Assembly (NCBI GenBank): GCA_019307545.1 | Contig: JAFDJI010000030.1 | Span: 4,099-17,999, forward strand | Source: Deltaproteobacteria bacterium | GTDB taxonomy: Bacteria; Myxococcota_A; UBA796; GCA-2862545 | Direction of reading: 5' to 3' | DNA: 13,901 nucleotides | In this document: piece by piece, positions 1 to 6,820 of the stretch | Layout of the letters: the number at the start of each line of letters is the position of its first letter | Position numbering within the stretch: the stretch's first letter is position 1 | Notes under the pieces: generated by a model | Told to the model about the DNA's origin: nothing | The model's input: only the letters and a program-made list of their open reading frames with translations | The model's database searches: none | Position numbers and translations under genes: made by a program

Positions 1-2
1 AC

Positions 3-1022
3 ACCACCGAGAAGTTCAAGATCGGCACCGACCTGGACCGGTCGCGTAGCAAGCTGAAGAAGCTCGACGAGACCGTGCAGGAGCACCTGCTCGCCCTCGC
101 CCGGGGGCAGCGGGTGGCCTACATGCTCACCGGCCACGGCGAGGCGTCGGCGCGCGAGAAGGACAACCCGCTCCGCAAGCTGAACCTGTTCAAGCAGCTG
201 CTCGACGGGCAGAACTACAAGATCGAGAACTTCGGCGTCGCCGAGGGCTCCGCCGACACCGTGCCCGACGACGCCTCGGTGGTGGTGATCGCGGCGCCGG
301 AAAAACCGCTGCTGCCAGAGGAGGAGCGGGCGCTCGTCGAGTACGTGGACAAGGGCGGTCGGCTCCTGGTCCTGTACGACCCGGGCGGTGACCGGATGGA
401 GGGGCTGCTCGGGCACCTCGGTGTCTCCGTTGGTGCAGGACCCCTGGCCCACCCCTCCGCCTTCATTCGCCAGACCCGTGGGTTGAACGACCGGGTGCTG
501 CTGGTCACCAATCGATTCGGCAGCCACGAGTCGGTCACGACCCTTTCCCGCAACAGCACCCAACTCGCTGTGGTCGTCCCCACGGTGGCCAAGGTGGAGA
601 AGCAGGGCGATGCTTCGGGCAAGGTGACTACCATCATCCGGTCCCTGCCCGACACCTTCGAGGACCTGAACGGCAACCGTCAGCTCGACGATGGAGAGCC
701 TTCCAAGGTCTTCAACATCGCGGTCGCGGTATCGGGACCGGAAGGCGGCCCGGACTACCGCGCGTTGGTCATCGGCGATGTGAGCCTGTTCTCCGACCCG
801 GTTCTCCAGTACTCCCAAGGCAACGCGATCCTCGCCGCAGACGGCATGCGTTGGCTGGTGGGCGACGAGGAGCTCGCTGGAGAGACGGAGAGCGAAAAGG
901 ACGTGCGCATCCAGCACACCCGCGACCAGGACGTCGCGTGGTTCTGGGGCACCATCTTCGCGGTGCCGGTGCTCATCCTGATTGGGGGCATGGTCTTCAT
1001 CCGCATCCGGAGGGCGAAATGA
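3..1022 (+). CDS. GldG-like ABC-transporter auxiliary membrane protein, C-terminal part (5'-truncated by the window edge)
   Basis: The frame is open from the first full codon at position 3, so the start lies upstream of the window; the GTG at 75 is only an internal codon. About 339 codons are visible. The sequence around residues 25-45 of the visible part (LLALARGQRVAYMLTGHGE) is typical of the GldG / ABC_transp_aux family, in which a Rossmann-like extracytoplasmic domain is held by membrane helices. A hydrophobic stretch near the C terminus (VAWFWGTIFAVPVLILIGGM), followed by the basic tail RIRRAK, is the final membrane anchor with its tail inside. Family knowledge: GldG-type proteins accompany an ABC ATPase and permease (gliding motility in Bacteroidetes, unknown substrates elsewhere). 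Those partners are inferred to lie upstream. The stop overlaps the next start (ATGA), so the two genes are translationally coupled. One oddity is a D-x-N-x-N-x-x-x-D-x-x-E loop encoded at 663-698, which has EF-hand spacing. Confidence 0.8.
   Translation, partial: TTEKFKIGTDLDRSRSKLKKLDETVQEHLLALARGQRVAYMLTGHGEASAREKDNPLRKLNLFKQLLDGQNYKIENFGVAEGSADTVPDDASVVVIAAPEKPLLPEEERALVEYVDKGGRLLVLYDPGGDRMEGLLGHLGVSVGAGPLAHPSAFIRQTRGLNDRVLLVTNRFGSHESVTTLSRNSTQLAVVVPTVAKVEKQGDASGKVTTIIRSLPDTFEDLNGNRQLDDGEPSKVFNIAVAVSGPEGGPDYRALVIGDVSLFSDPVLQYSQGNAILAADGMRWLVGDEELAGETESEKDVRIQHTRDQDVAWFWGTIFAVPVLILIGGMVFIRIRRAK
1009..1013 (+). promoter_or_regulatory. Ribosome binding site for the DUF4340 gene
   Basis: A GGAGG core lies 5 bases before the ATG at 1019, inside the end of the GldG-like gene. 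It decides the start of the downstream gene. The open frame continues upstream past this point, but no comparable signal precedes the earlier start codons. Confidence 0.7.
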
Positions 1023-2071
1023 GGCAGGTCGGCATTTTGGCGGCGCTGCTCCTGGTGGCACTGGTGGCCACGTACCTGAGCTGGCACGCGGAGGAATCGG
1101 ACACTTCCACGAAGGACCTGGTGGCGATCTACCGTGCCGCCCCAGAGGACCTGCAGAAGGTGACCTGGACGGCGGAGGAGCTGACCACCACCCTGGAGCG
1201 CCTCTCCGACGCGGGAGGTGAGTACATCTGGATCTCCGTGGCCGAACGGGTCGAGGTGGAGCCGGAGCCCGCAGAGGATTCCGTCGATACCGAGGAGATC
1301 GGGCCCCAGGTCATGGAGGAGTCTCCCCCCCCGGAGCCCGAGCCGCAGTTCGAGGTGCGGTCCGGTTCCTTCAAGGGCAACCAGGCCGCAGAAGACCTCT
1401 GGGGCAATTTCGCACCGCTTCAAGCCCTGCGCGAGCTGAAGACCAGTGGCGAGGTCGACGACGCGGCCTTCGGGTTCGACCCCCCCTTCGCCACCGTCGA
1501 GGTACTGCGTCGCAGTGGACCACTCGCCCTCGTCGTAGGCGGAGAGACCTATGGCGCCAAGGACCGCTACCTGCGGGCCGACGGCAAGGTGTTCCTGGTG
1601 GACGACAAGACCCTTCGCCCGCTGCAGTACGCCAAGACCCGCCTCGTGGACCGGGTGCTGCAGCCATTGTCGGAGCGCGAGGCGGAGCAGATCGAGGTCC
1701 GAGCGCAGGGCCAGTCGGTGGCCTTCGTCCATAAGAACAAGGACGACCGCGCCGCTTCGTTCTGGGCTGCCGTCTCCACCCCGGGGGAGGAGGACGTGGC
1801 CGCAGCCACCTGGCTGGGAAAGGTCATGCGGTTGCGCATCCAGGCCTTCACCCCTCCCGACGAGATACCGACCGATCTGGAGCCGGTGTTCACCTACGTG
1901 ATGACCGGCAACGGCGAGTCGTGGACCGTGGAGATCCTGCGTGAGGTGGGCACCGAAGCACCCAAGTACTACGCGAGGAGTGGATACTCCCGCGCCACGG
2001 TGCAGCTGACCCAGTCGATAGCCTCCGAGGCAGTCGCCGACCTCGACTCGATTCTTCCACCAGCTCTTTAG
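1019..2071 (+). CDS. DUF4340 domain-containing protein, membrane-anchored
   Basis: Protein of 350 residues. The ATG at 1019 is chosen because it overlaps the previous stop, follows a GGAGG, and places an uncleaved-signal or anchor helix at the N terminus (residues 4-21, GILAALLLVALVATYLSW). The rest is soluble and predicted to be extracytoplasmic. Residues 189-220 (GKVFLVDDKTLRPLQYAK, then LVDRVLQPLSERE) resemble the repeated DUF4340 pattern of a residue stretch describing a displayed value followed by an R/K-rich turn. DUF4340 proteins are regularly encoded directly after GldG-like genes and are presumed to belong to the same ABC export or envelope complex; the biochemical role is not known. 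Residues 78-110 form an acidic, proline-rich, low-complexity segment that probably links two parts of the domain. The gene ends with TAG just before the convergent gap. Family assignment is from motif memory and should be treated as likely, not proven. Confidence 0.75.
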   Translation: MRQVGILAALLLVALVATYLSWHAEESDTSTKDLVAIYRAAPEDLQKVTWTAEELTTTLERLSDAGGEYIWISVAERVEVEPEPAEDSVDTEEIGPQVMEESPPPEPEPQFEVRSGSFKGNQAAEDLWGNFAPLQALRELKTSGEVDDAAFGFDPPFATVEVLRRSGPLALVVGGETYGAKDRYLRADGKVFLVDDKTLRPLQYAKTRLVDRVLQPLSEREAEQIEVRAQGQSVAFVHKNKDDRAASFWAAVSTPGEEDVAAATWLGKVMRLRIQAFTPPDEIPTDLEPVFTYVMTGNGESWTVEILREVGTEAPKYYARSGYSRATVQLTQSIASEAVADLDSILPPAL

Positions 2072-2078
2072 ATCTGGT

Positions 2079-2139
2079 AGCGGTCAGCGGTCAGCCTTCA
2101 GCCAGTTAGGAGGGGGGGTATGGCTGATAGCTGATAGCT
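2079..2139. repeat. Facing arrays of a GCTGA heptamer repeat; possible bidirectional terminator
   Basis: On the + strand the left arm (2079-2103) reads as heptads of the type GGTCAGC, GGTCAGC, CTTCAGC. The right arm (2122-2139) reads GGCTGAT, AGCTGAT, AGCT. The two arms are inverted copies: 2079-2096 matches the reverse complement of 2122-2139 at 14 of 18 positions, and two of the four mismatches become G-U pairs in RNA. They flank a G-rich spacer with seven consecutive G. The element sits exactly between two convergent genes, so a stem-loop that ends transcription from both sides is plausible. Nothing else was seen in the 81-base gap. Confidence 0.6.
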
Positions 2140-2152
2140 CACAGGCCGTGCG

Positions 2153-2458
2153 TCACCGAAGGTGGCACAGGGCCAACGTCCCCAGGAAGATGCTGAGCGC
2201 CGCCATGGCGAGGCCGAGCCTGGCGTTGAGCCTGCCGATCTCGGTGCCACGGGTCACCACGCCGAAGGCGCCCGCCCAGAGGGCGACGACCAGGATCCCG
2301 ACGTGCAATGCGATCGCCTCTTCGGAACGGTAGGGCGCGAGGCAACAGGCCAGCCCGCTGAGGAGGCCGACACCACCTGCGAATAGGGCGATGAGACCGT
2401 GAACGTCCGCGATGCCGACCCGGCGGAGTCTTGCGCGCGGATCGGTTTCCTCCGCCAC
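2153..2458 (-). CDS. Small three-helix membrane protein of unknown function
   Basis: Protein of 101 residues starting at a GTG. I do not recognise the family. There are three hydrophobic segments at about residues 20-41, 48-68 and 81-98. The basic stretches (DPRARLRR at the N terminus, TRGTEIGRLNAR between helices 2 and 3) follow the positive-inside rule with the N terminus in the cytoplasm and the C terminus outside. Two adjacent cysteines end helix 1. The start lies 4 bases after the stop of the phosphatase gene with no strong ribosome binding site, so translation is probably coupled to the phosphatase. The position suggests an accessory role to the PP2C, for example as a membrane tether, but this is inference only. 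It could also be a generic inner-membrane protein merely sharing the operon. Confidence 0.65.
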   Translation of the reverse strand: MAEETDPRARLRRVGIADVHGLIALFAGGVGLLSGLACCLAPYRSEEAIALHVGILVVALWAGAFGVVTRGTEIGRLNARLGLAMAALSIFLGTLALCHLR

Positions 2459-2462
2459 TCGG

Positions 2463-3227
2463 TCAGTCCGAGGCGGCCACCGTCACCACCGTGACGTTGT
2501 CCTCGCCCCCCGCCTCCAGCGCAGCCTCGGCCAGTGCGTCCGCCAACATGTCGACCGGCATCGCGTGCACCACCTCCAAGATCGCTTCGTCATCGAGCGG
2601 ATCGGTGAGCCCATCGCTGCACAGGATGAACACGTCGCCCGACTGGATCATGCGGGTGGTGGTGTCTGGCTCCACCGGCCCATGGAACCCGACGGACTGG
2701 GTGAGGATGTGCTTGTGGGGGACCAGGCGCGCAAGCTCGGGGGTGAGACGTCCGGCATCGATCTCTTGCTGGACCACGGTGTGGTCACGGGTGAGTCGTA
2801 CCAGGCGGCCGTCGCGGAACAGGTAGGCGCGCGAATCGCCCACATGGGCGAAGTGGGCCTGTTCCCCCTCCACGACCAGGACCACCACGGTGGTTCCCAT
2901 GCCCCGGGTCTCCGGACGCAGCTCCGACTCGCGCCTGATGAGGATCGACGCCTGGTTCATTGCATAGCGGAGACGTTCCCGCAGGATGTCGGCCGGGTCT
3001 ACCGGCTCCACTTCCCGCACCAGGCGGGTCTCCTCGGGATCTTCCTGGTCCACGAGGAGGTCGCGCACGATCTCGACGGCCATCGATGAGGCCACCTCGC
3101 CGGCAGCATGCCCCCCCATGCCGTCCGCGACGATGAACACGCCGTACTCCTGGTCGACCAGGAAGGCGTCCTCATTATGCTCGCGAATCGGCCCTGGGTC
3201 AGTGCGCGCGTAGCATTCAAGATGCAT
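2463..3227 (-). CDS. PP2C-family protein serine/threonine phosphatase
   Basis: Protein of 254 residues, the usual size of a free-standing bacterial PP2C (PrpC/Stp type). It is a Mn/Mg-dependent enzyme that removes phosphate from Ser and Thr. All family motifs are intact: R8-T-D..R15-x-x-N18-E-D20, VAD35-G-M-G-G-H40, GMGTT, HVGDSRAYL followed by LTRDH, LCSD205-G-L-T-D209, and GGED243-N244-V-T. The metal-binding aspartates are therefore present. No signal peptide or membrane helix is seen, so the enzyme is cytoplasmic. The start at 3227 (MHLECYARTDPG) is preferred over upstream starts because PP2C domains begin at this point and a GGGAGAG lies just before it; the 55 extra residues of the longer frame have no family character. 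It is divergent from the kinase genes and probably acts on those kinases or on their substrates, as PrpC/PrkC-type pairs do. Confidence 0.93.
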   Translation of the reverse strand: MHLECYARTDPGPIREHNEDAFLVDQEYGVFIVADGMGGHAAGEVASSMAVEIVRDLLVDQEDPEETRLVREVEPVDPADILRERLRYAMNQASILIRRESELRPETRGMGTTVVVLVVEGEQAHFAHVGDSRAYLFRDGRLVRLTRDHTVVQQEIDAGRLTPELARLVPHKHILTQSVGFHGPVEPDTTTRMIQSGDVFILCSDGLTDPLDDEAILEVVHAMPVDMLADALAEAALEAGGEDNVTVVTVAASD

Positions 3228-3233
3228 CCAAGG

Positions 3234-3240
3234 CTCTCCC
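3234..3240 (-). promoter_or_regulatory. Ribosome binding site supporting the phosphatase start
   Basis: Read on the minus strand this is GGGAGAG, with 6 bases between its end and the ATG at 3227-3225. It supports the short start over the in-frame starts further upstream. Confidence 0.6.
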
Positions 3241-3272
3241 GGACCCCTACCTCGTGCAGTCCACAAGCCTGC

Positions 3273-3280
3273 AATATAGT
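3273..3280. promoter_or_regulatory. Candidate divergent promoter core between phosphatase and first kinase gene
   Basis: The intergenic region 3228-3339 contains AATATAGT, the most AT-rich octamer nearby in very GC-rich DNA. On the + strand TATAGT (3275-3280) matches 5 of 6 bases of a -10 box, and on the - strand TATATT (3278-3273) also matches 5 of 6. No good -35 hexamer is visible at 16-18 bases on either side, so these would be extended, activated or weak promoters. If + transcription starts about 7 bases after the box, the GTG at 3283 would be left out of the mRNA, which favours the 3340 start for the kinase gene. Confidence 0.3.
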
Positions 3281-3339
3281 GTGTGCCACGACCCATCCAT
3301 AGATCTGACATCACGACTTCGTTCCAAGGCGCAGGCAAA

Positions 3340-6300
3340 GTGGATTCCGAGCGAGCCACAGCGTCCGGCGATCCCCAGCCCGGGGAGCGCATCGGTGCCT
3401 ACGAAGTGATCCGACCCGTGGCGCGGGGTGGGATGGCGGCGGTGCTCGCGGTCCGGCACAGCGAGACCGGGGAGCAGTGCGGCATGAAGCTGCTGCTCCC
3501 CCTGTCCGGCTCGCTGGACGCGGCCACGCGATTTCGAAGAGAGTTCCGCGCCCTTTCGCGCCTCAGGCACCCCGGCATCCTCGATGTCTACGAGTGGGGC
3601 ATGCACGGGGACCGGCCGTGGTTCACGATGGAGCTCCTCGAAGGCCGGGACTTGCGCGCCGAACTGGAGACCTGGCAGGACCTGGAGCCGCCGGACCGGT
3701 ACGCCCGGGTGGACGAGATCCTGCTGCAGGTCACCCGGGCGTTGGCCTACGTACACGACCGCGGGATGGTGCATCGGGACGTGACGCCCACCAACATCAT
3801 GGTGCTCCCCGATGGGCACGTGAAGCTCATGGACTTCGGCGTCGTGAAGGACATGGGCGTCGACCTCACCCAGGTCGGCGAGGTGATCGGCACCGTCGCC
3901 TACATCGCCCCCGAGCAGATCGTGGGGGACTCCGTCGACGCACGGGCAGACCTCTACTCCCTCGGGACGGTGCTGTACCTGATGCTCACGGGCAAGCGCC
4001 CCTTTACTTCCCCCACCCTGCGGGGGTACCTGGAGAAGCACCTCCACGAGATGCCGCGCTCACCAAGGGAGGTGGAGCCCCTCGTACCGGAGGTCCTCGA
4101 CCGTGTGTGCATGCGCCTGTTGTCCAAGGTCCCCGCCGACCGGTACGCCTCGGCGGTGCACCTGCTCAACGTCCTGGGAGCCGTCCAGGACCTGGAGGAG
4201 ATCGAAGATCGGTGGCCCCCGCGCTCGGTGGGACGTACCTACCAGAAGGCGCGGATGCGGGACGTGCTCGACGATCTCGCCGCCGGAGGAAAGGGCGCGG
4301 CAATCCTGCTCACCGCGGGGGCGGGCCAGGGCAAGACCCGGATGCTCGATGTCGCGGAGACCTACGCTCGTCAACGGGGCCTGATCGTAGCACGCGGGCG
4401 CTGCCGCCCCCATGATCGTCCCTTCGGGGCCTTCGTGGGGGTCTACCGCGCGTTGGCAGAGCCGGACGCACCCCCTCTCCTGCAGAAGGTGATGGAGGGG
4501 GAGGACGACGACGTCGGCCGGGAGCGCTACCCGGTGATGGCCGCGTTCCGCGACCTGATCGTCTCTCGGGCACCCTGTGTGGTGCTCATCGACGACATGG
4601 AGAAGGCCGACCCAGCGACCGTTGAGCTGGTGACCTACCTCGTCCGGAACACCCTGGAGCTGGCCAACGAGCCGGTGGACTTCCTACTCACCCATGAGCA
4701 CAAGGAGGGGATGGAGTCGCTGGCCGAGCGGCAGCTTCTGGAGTGCCAGCCGGTAGAGCGCCTCGTCCTCGGTCCTCTCCAGTCCTCCGAGGTGGAAGAG
4801 CTGGTCCTGTCCGTGCTCCGGAACGAGCCGGCGAGCGTATCCCTGGCGAAGCGACTCCACGAGGAGAGCGGCGGTTCGCCGGCCTTTATCATCGACATGC
4901 TCCGCGGGTTGATCGATGAGGAGGTCATCGTCAAGGAGGGCGACCAGTACCGCCTGATCCTGGACGCCCATGAGATCACCCGCTCCCGACTACCCATCCC
5001 CGCCTCGGTGCGCCAAGCGATCGAGGATCGCCTGGCACCCCTGACGCCGGACGCCAGGGAGGTCGCGCGCGTCCTGGCTATCTCGCGCCGTGCCCTCGAC
5101 CTCGACGCCTTGGTGGAGGCAGCCCCGCTGGACGACGAGGAACGGGTGATGGAGTGCCTCGACGTGCTCCTGGAAGCGGGCATCATCGAGGAGCGGCGCG
5201 CGGGCGATGTCGAGCAGGTGGAGCTGGGCCAGGCACGCTATCGCGATGTCCTCTTCGAGGACATGGACCTCGCCGGCCGTCGCGACCGGCACCAGCGGCT
5301 CGGCGAGGTGTTGGAGCGGGCCTACCGCCACCGGTCCGTCGTGATCGTGGAGGAGCTCGCGTACCACTTCGAGCAGGCCGGCCTTTCGCCCAAGGCCTAT
5401 GCCTACCTCGCCCAGACCGCCACCCGACACCTCAACCGCGGCCTGCACGAGGAGAGCCTGGCCTTCATCGACCGCGCCCTTCGCATGGAGGCGACGGCGC
5501 GGCCCCTGATGGTGCTGGACCTGGCAGACCGGCGCCTCGCCGAGGCACACCTGGCGCGTGGGCAGGCGCTGTACCACCTGGGCGACTGGGTAGAGGCACT
5601 GAACTCGGTGCGCCGCGCCGAGGAGTTGGCTCAGGACGTCCGGGATGCCCGGCTCCAGTCCCGTGTCCAGGCGGAGTTGGGTCTGCAGCTCCGAAACCGG
5701 GGCGTCCTCGACGAAGCGGAGGTCGCTCTTCGCGAGGCGCTGGCCAAGGCGGACGAGGTGGGCGATCCTTCCCTGCGTCCCATGCCGATGTACCAGCTCG
5801 GGGCACTCCTGTGGACCCACGGGGATCTCCCGGAGGCGGAACGCCTGTGGCGCCAGGTGCTGACCATCGCGCAGCAAACCGGAAACGAGCGGATGCTTGG
5901 CTACGGCTACAACGGTCTGGGCATCATCGCCACGAGCCAGGGCGACACCATCGGAGCCCGTAGCCATCTCGAGCACTCTGCCGGGCTGTTCGAAGAGCTG
6001 GGCATGCTCGGCGCCCTCGCCATCGCCCAGGTCAACCTCGTGGAGCTGTACCTGTCCACGGGGCTGCTCAAGAAGGCGCTGGACCTGGCGGATCGCACCG
6101 TGGCGCGGGCCCGGGAGGTCAACCACCCCCACGGCATTGCGCTGGGGCTGGCCTACCGGACCCAGGTGCTTCTCGCGATGGGACGGAGCAATCAGGCCCA
6201 GCGCAATGCGCTGGAGGCACTCCGGATCGTTCGCGAGCTCGGCACCACAGACGACGAGGTGGTGGTCCTGGGCACGCTGGTCCGGGTGCACCTGGTGTGC

Positions 6301-6774
6301 AACGATCCGGAGCGCGCGTTGCGCCGGGTGGAGGAGCTGAGTCCGCTGCTGCAGTCCCGCGACACCGAGGGTCGGATCTCCCAGGTTGCAGCGTGGCACG
6401 CCACCGCCCTCGCCGCGCTCGGACGAAAGGAGGAAGCGCTCACGCTGCTGGACGAGGGCACCGAGGAATCCAGGCAGTGGCCCCACTTCCAGGTGCGCAT
6501 CGACCTGGCGCGGGCGCGGGCGTGGAGGCTCCTGGACTGCCTGGACCAGGCCCGGTCCATCGCCACCGCCGCCCTCGAGTGCGCCGAAGGCAACGGGTAC
6601 CGATTCTTCCAACTCATGGCCCATCACGAGCTGTCGCTGGTCGCGCTAGAACCCCAGGTGCGGGCGCGCCATGCCCGCCTGGCGACTGCCCTGGCCCGCT
6701 CCATCGCTGCCAGCCTGGGCCGCGACGACGGGGCCCATTTTCTCGCGCAGGACTGGGACAAGCCGGTTGCATGA
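3340..6774 (+). CDS. Ser/Thr protein kinase - AAA/STAND ATPase - TPR fusion (paralogue 1)
   Basis: Protein of 1144 residues from the GTG at 3340 (VDSERATASG). An in-frame GTG at 3283 would add 19 residues without family character. Domains: a Hanks-type kinase at about 18-285, with glycine loop ARGGMAAV (28-35), ATP lysine K50, catalytic loop H145-R-D147-V-T-P-T-N152, D165-F-G, and an APEQ end to the activation segment. Next comes an AAA_16-like ATPase at about 300-540, with P-loop AGAGQGKT (326-333) and Walker B VVLIDD (414-419). A winged-helix or lid-like region at about 545-670 follows, then TPR-type helical pairs from about 680 to 1110. No transmembrane segment is seen, so it is a cytoplasmic protein. 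The oddity is that the catalytic-loop lysine is threonine. HRDVSPxN kinases with the same substitution are common in myxobacteria, so activity is still likely. Expected role: phosphorylation of proteins recruited through the TPR tail, gated by nucleotide binding. Substrates are unknown. Confidence 0.92.
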   Translation: MDSERATASGDPQPGERIGAYEVIRPVARGGMAAVLAVRHSETGEQCGMKLLLPLSGSLDAATRFRREFRALSRLRHPGILDVYEWGMHGDRPWFTMELLEGRDLRAELETWQDLEPPDRYARVDEILLQVTRALAYVHDRGMVHRDVTPTNIMVLPDGHVKLMDFGVVKDMGVDLTQVGEVIGTVAYIAPEQIVGDSVDARADLYSLGTVLYLMLTGKRPFTSPTLRGYLEKHLHEMPRSPREVEPLVPEVLDRVCMRLLSKVPADRYASAVHLLNVLGAVQDLEEIEDRWPPRSVGRTYQKARMRDVLDDLAAGGKGAAILLTAGAGQGKTRMLDVAETYARQRGLIVARGRCRPHDRPFGAFVGVYRALAEPDAPPLLQKVMEGEDDDVGRERYPVMAAFRDLIVSRAPCVVLIDDMEKADPATVELVTYLVRNTLELANEPVDFLLTHEHKEGMESLAERQLLECQPVERLVLGPLQSSEVEELVLSVLRNEPASVSLAKRLHEESGGSPAFIIDMLRGLIDEEVIVKEGDQYRLILDAHEITRSRLPIPASVRQAIEDRLAPLTPDAREVARVLAISRRALDLDALVEAAPLDDEERVMECLDVLLEAGIIEERRAGDVEQVELGQARYRDVLFEDMDLAGRRDRHQRLGEVLERAYRHRSVVIVEELAYHFEQAGLSPKAYAYLAQTATRHLNRGLHEESLAFIDRALRMEATARPLMVLDLADRRLAEAHLARGQALYHLGDWVEALNSVRRAEELAQDVRDARLQSRVQAELGLQLRNRGVLDEAEVALREALAKADEVGDPSLRPMPMYQLGALLWTHGDLPEAERLWRQVLTIAQQTGNERMLGYGYNGLGIIATSQGDTIGARSHLEHSAGLFEELGMLGALAIAQVNLVELYLSTGLLKKALDLADRTVARAREVNHPHGIALGLAYRTQVLLAMGRSNQAQRNALEALRIVRELGTTDDEVVVLGTLVRVHLVCNDPERALRRVEELSPLLQSRDTEGRISQVAAWHATALAALGRKEEALTLLDEGTEESRQWPHFQVRIDLARARAWRLLDCLDQARSIATAALECAEGNGYRFFQLMAHHELSLVALEPQVRARHARLATALARSIAASLGRDDGAHFLAQDWDKPVA

Positions 6775-6790
6775 CGATTGTGGACGACCG

Positions 6791-6807
6791 CCCGCAGACA
6801 CGGCGGG
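6791..6807 (+). other. Small GC hairpin in the gap between kinase genes 1 and 2
   Basis: The sequence is CCCGC, a 7-base loop AGACACG, then GCGGG. It lies within the 46-base gap between the two genes and directly before the TAGACT box. It has no T-run, so it is a poor terminator. It could reduce read-through or stabilise mRNA ends. Chance is also possible in DNA this GC-rich. Confidence 0.3.
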
Positions 6808-6808
6808 T

Positions 6809-6814
6809 TAGACT
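6809..6814 (+). promoter_or_regulatory. Candidate -10 box placed for a leaderless transcript of kinase gene 2
   Basis: TAGACT fits the TANNNT -10 pattern and ends exactly 6 bases before the ATG at 6821, the spacing at which transcription would start on the A of the start codon. No Shine-Dalgarno sequence is visible in front of this ATG, which agrees with leaderless initiation. No convincing -35 element is seen. A related TAGAC lies at nearly the same place before kinase gene 3. Confidence 0.3.
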
Positions 6815-6820
6815 TCGTCC

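Noticed and set aside
851..1018. Upstream extension of the DUF4340 frame into the GldG-like gene
   Set aside because: The extra N terminus is Arg- and Gly-rich and would push the signal/anchor helix inside the protein. The ATGA overlap and GGAGG mark 1019 as the start.
2412..3089. Plus-strand open frame opposite the phosphatase gene
   Set aside because: The minus strand encodes a PP2C with every catalytic motif; the opposite frame is His- and Gly-rich and has no motif.
3283..3339. Upstream GTG start for kinase gene 1
   Set aside because: There is no ribosome site before it, it lies 3 bases past the candidate -10 box and would not be on the mRNA, and the 19 added residues do not resemble the other paralogues. 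It cannot be fully excluded.
3228..3392. Longer N terminus for the phosphatase (start at 3392)
   Set aside because: The extra 55 residues have no PP2C character and would overlap the start of the divergent kinase gene. The start at 3227 has a Shine-Dalgarno and the normal family length.
4990..6627. 545-codon minus-strand open frame inside kinase gene 1
   Set aside because: It is a shadow frame opposite the TPR region, with low-complexity composition and no family motif.
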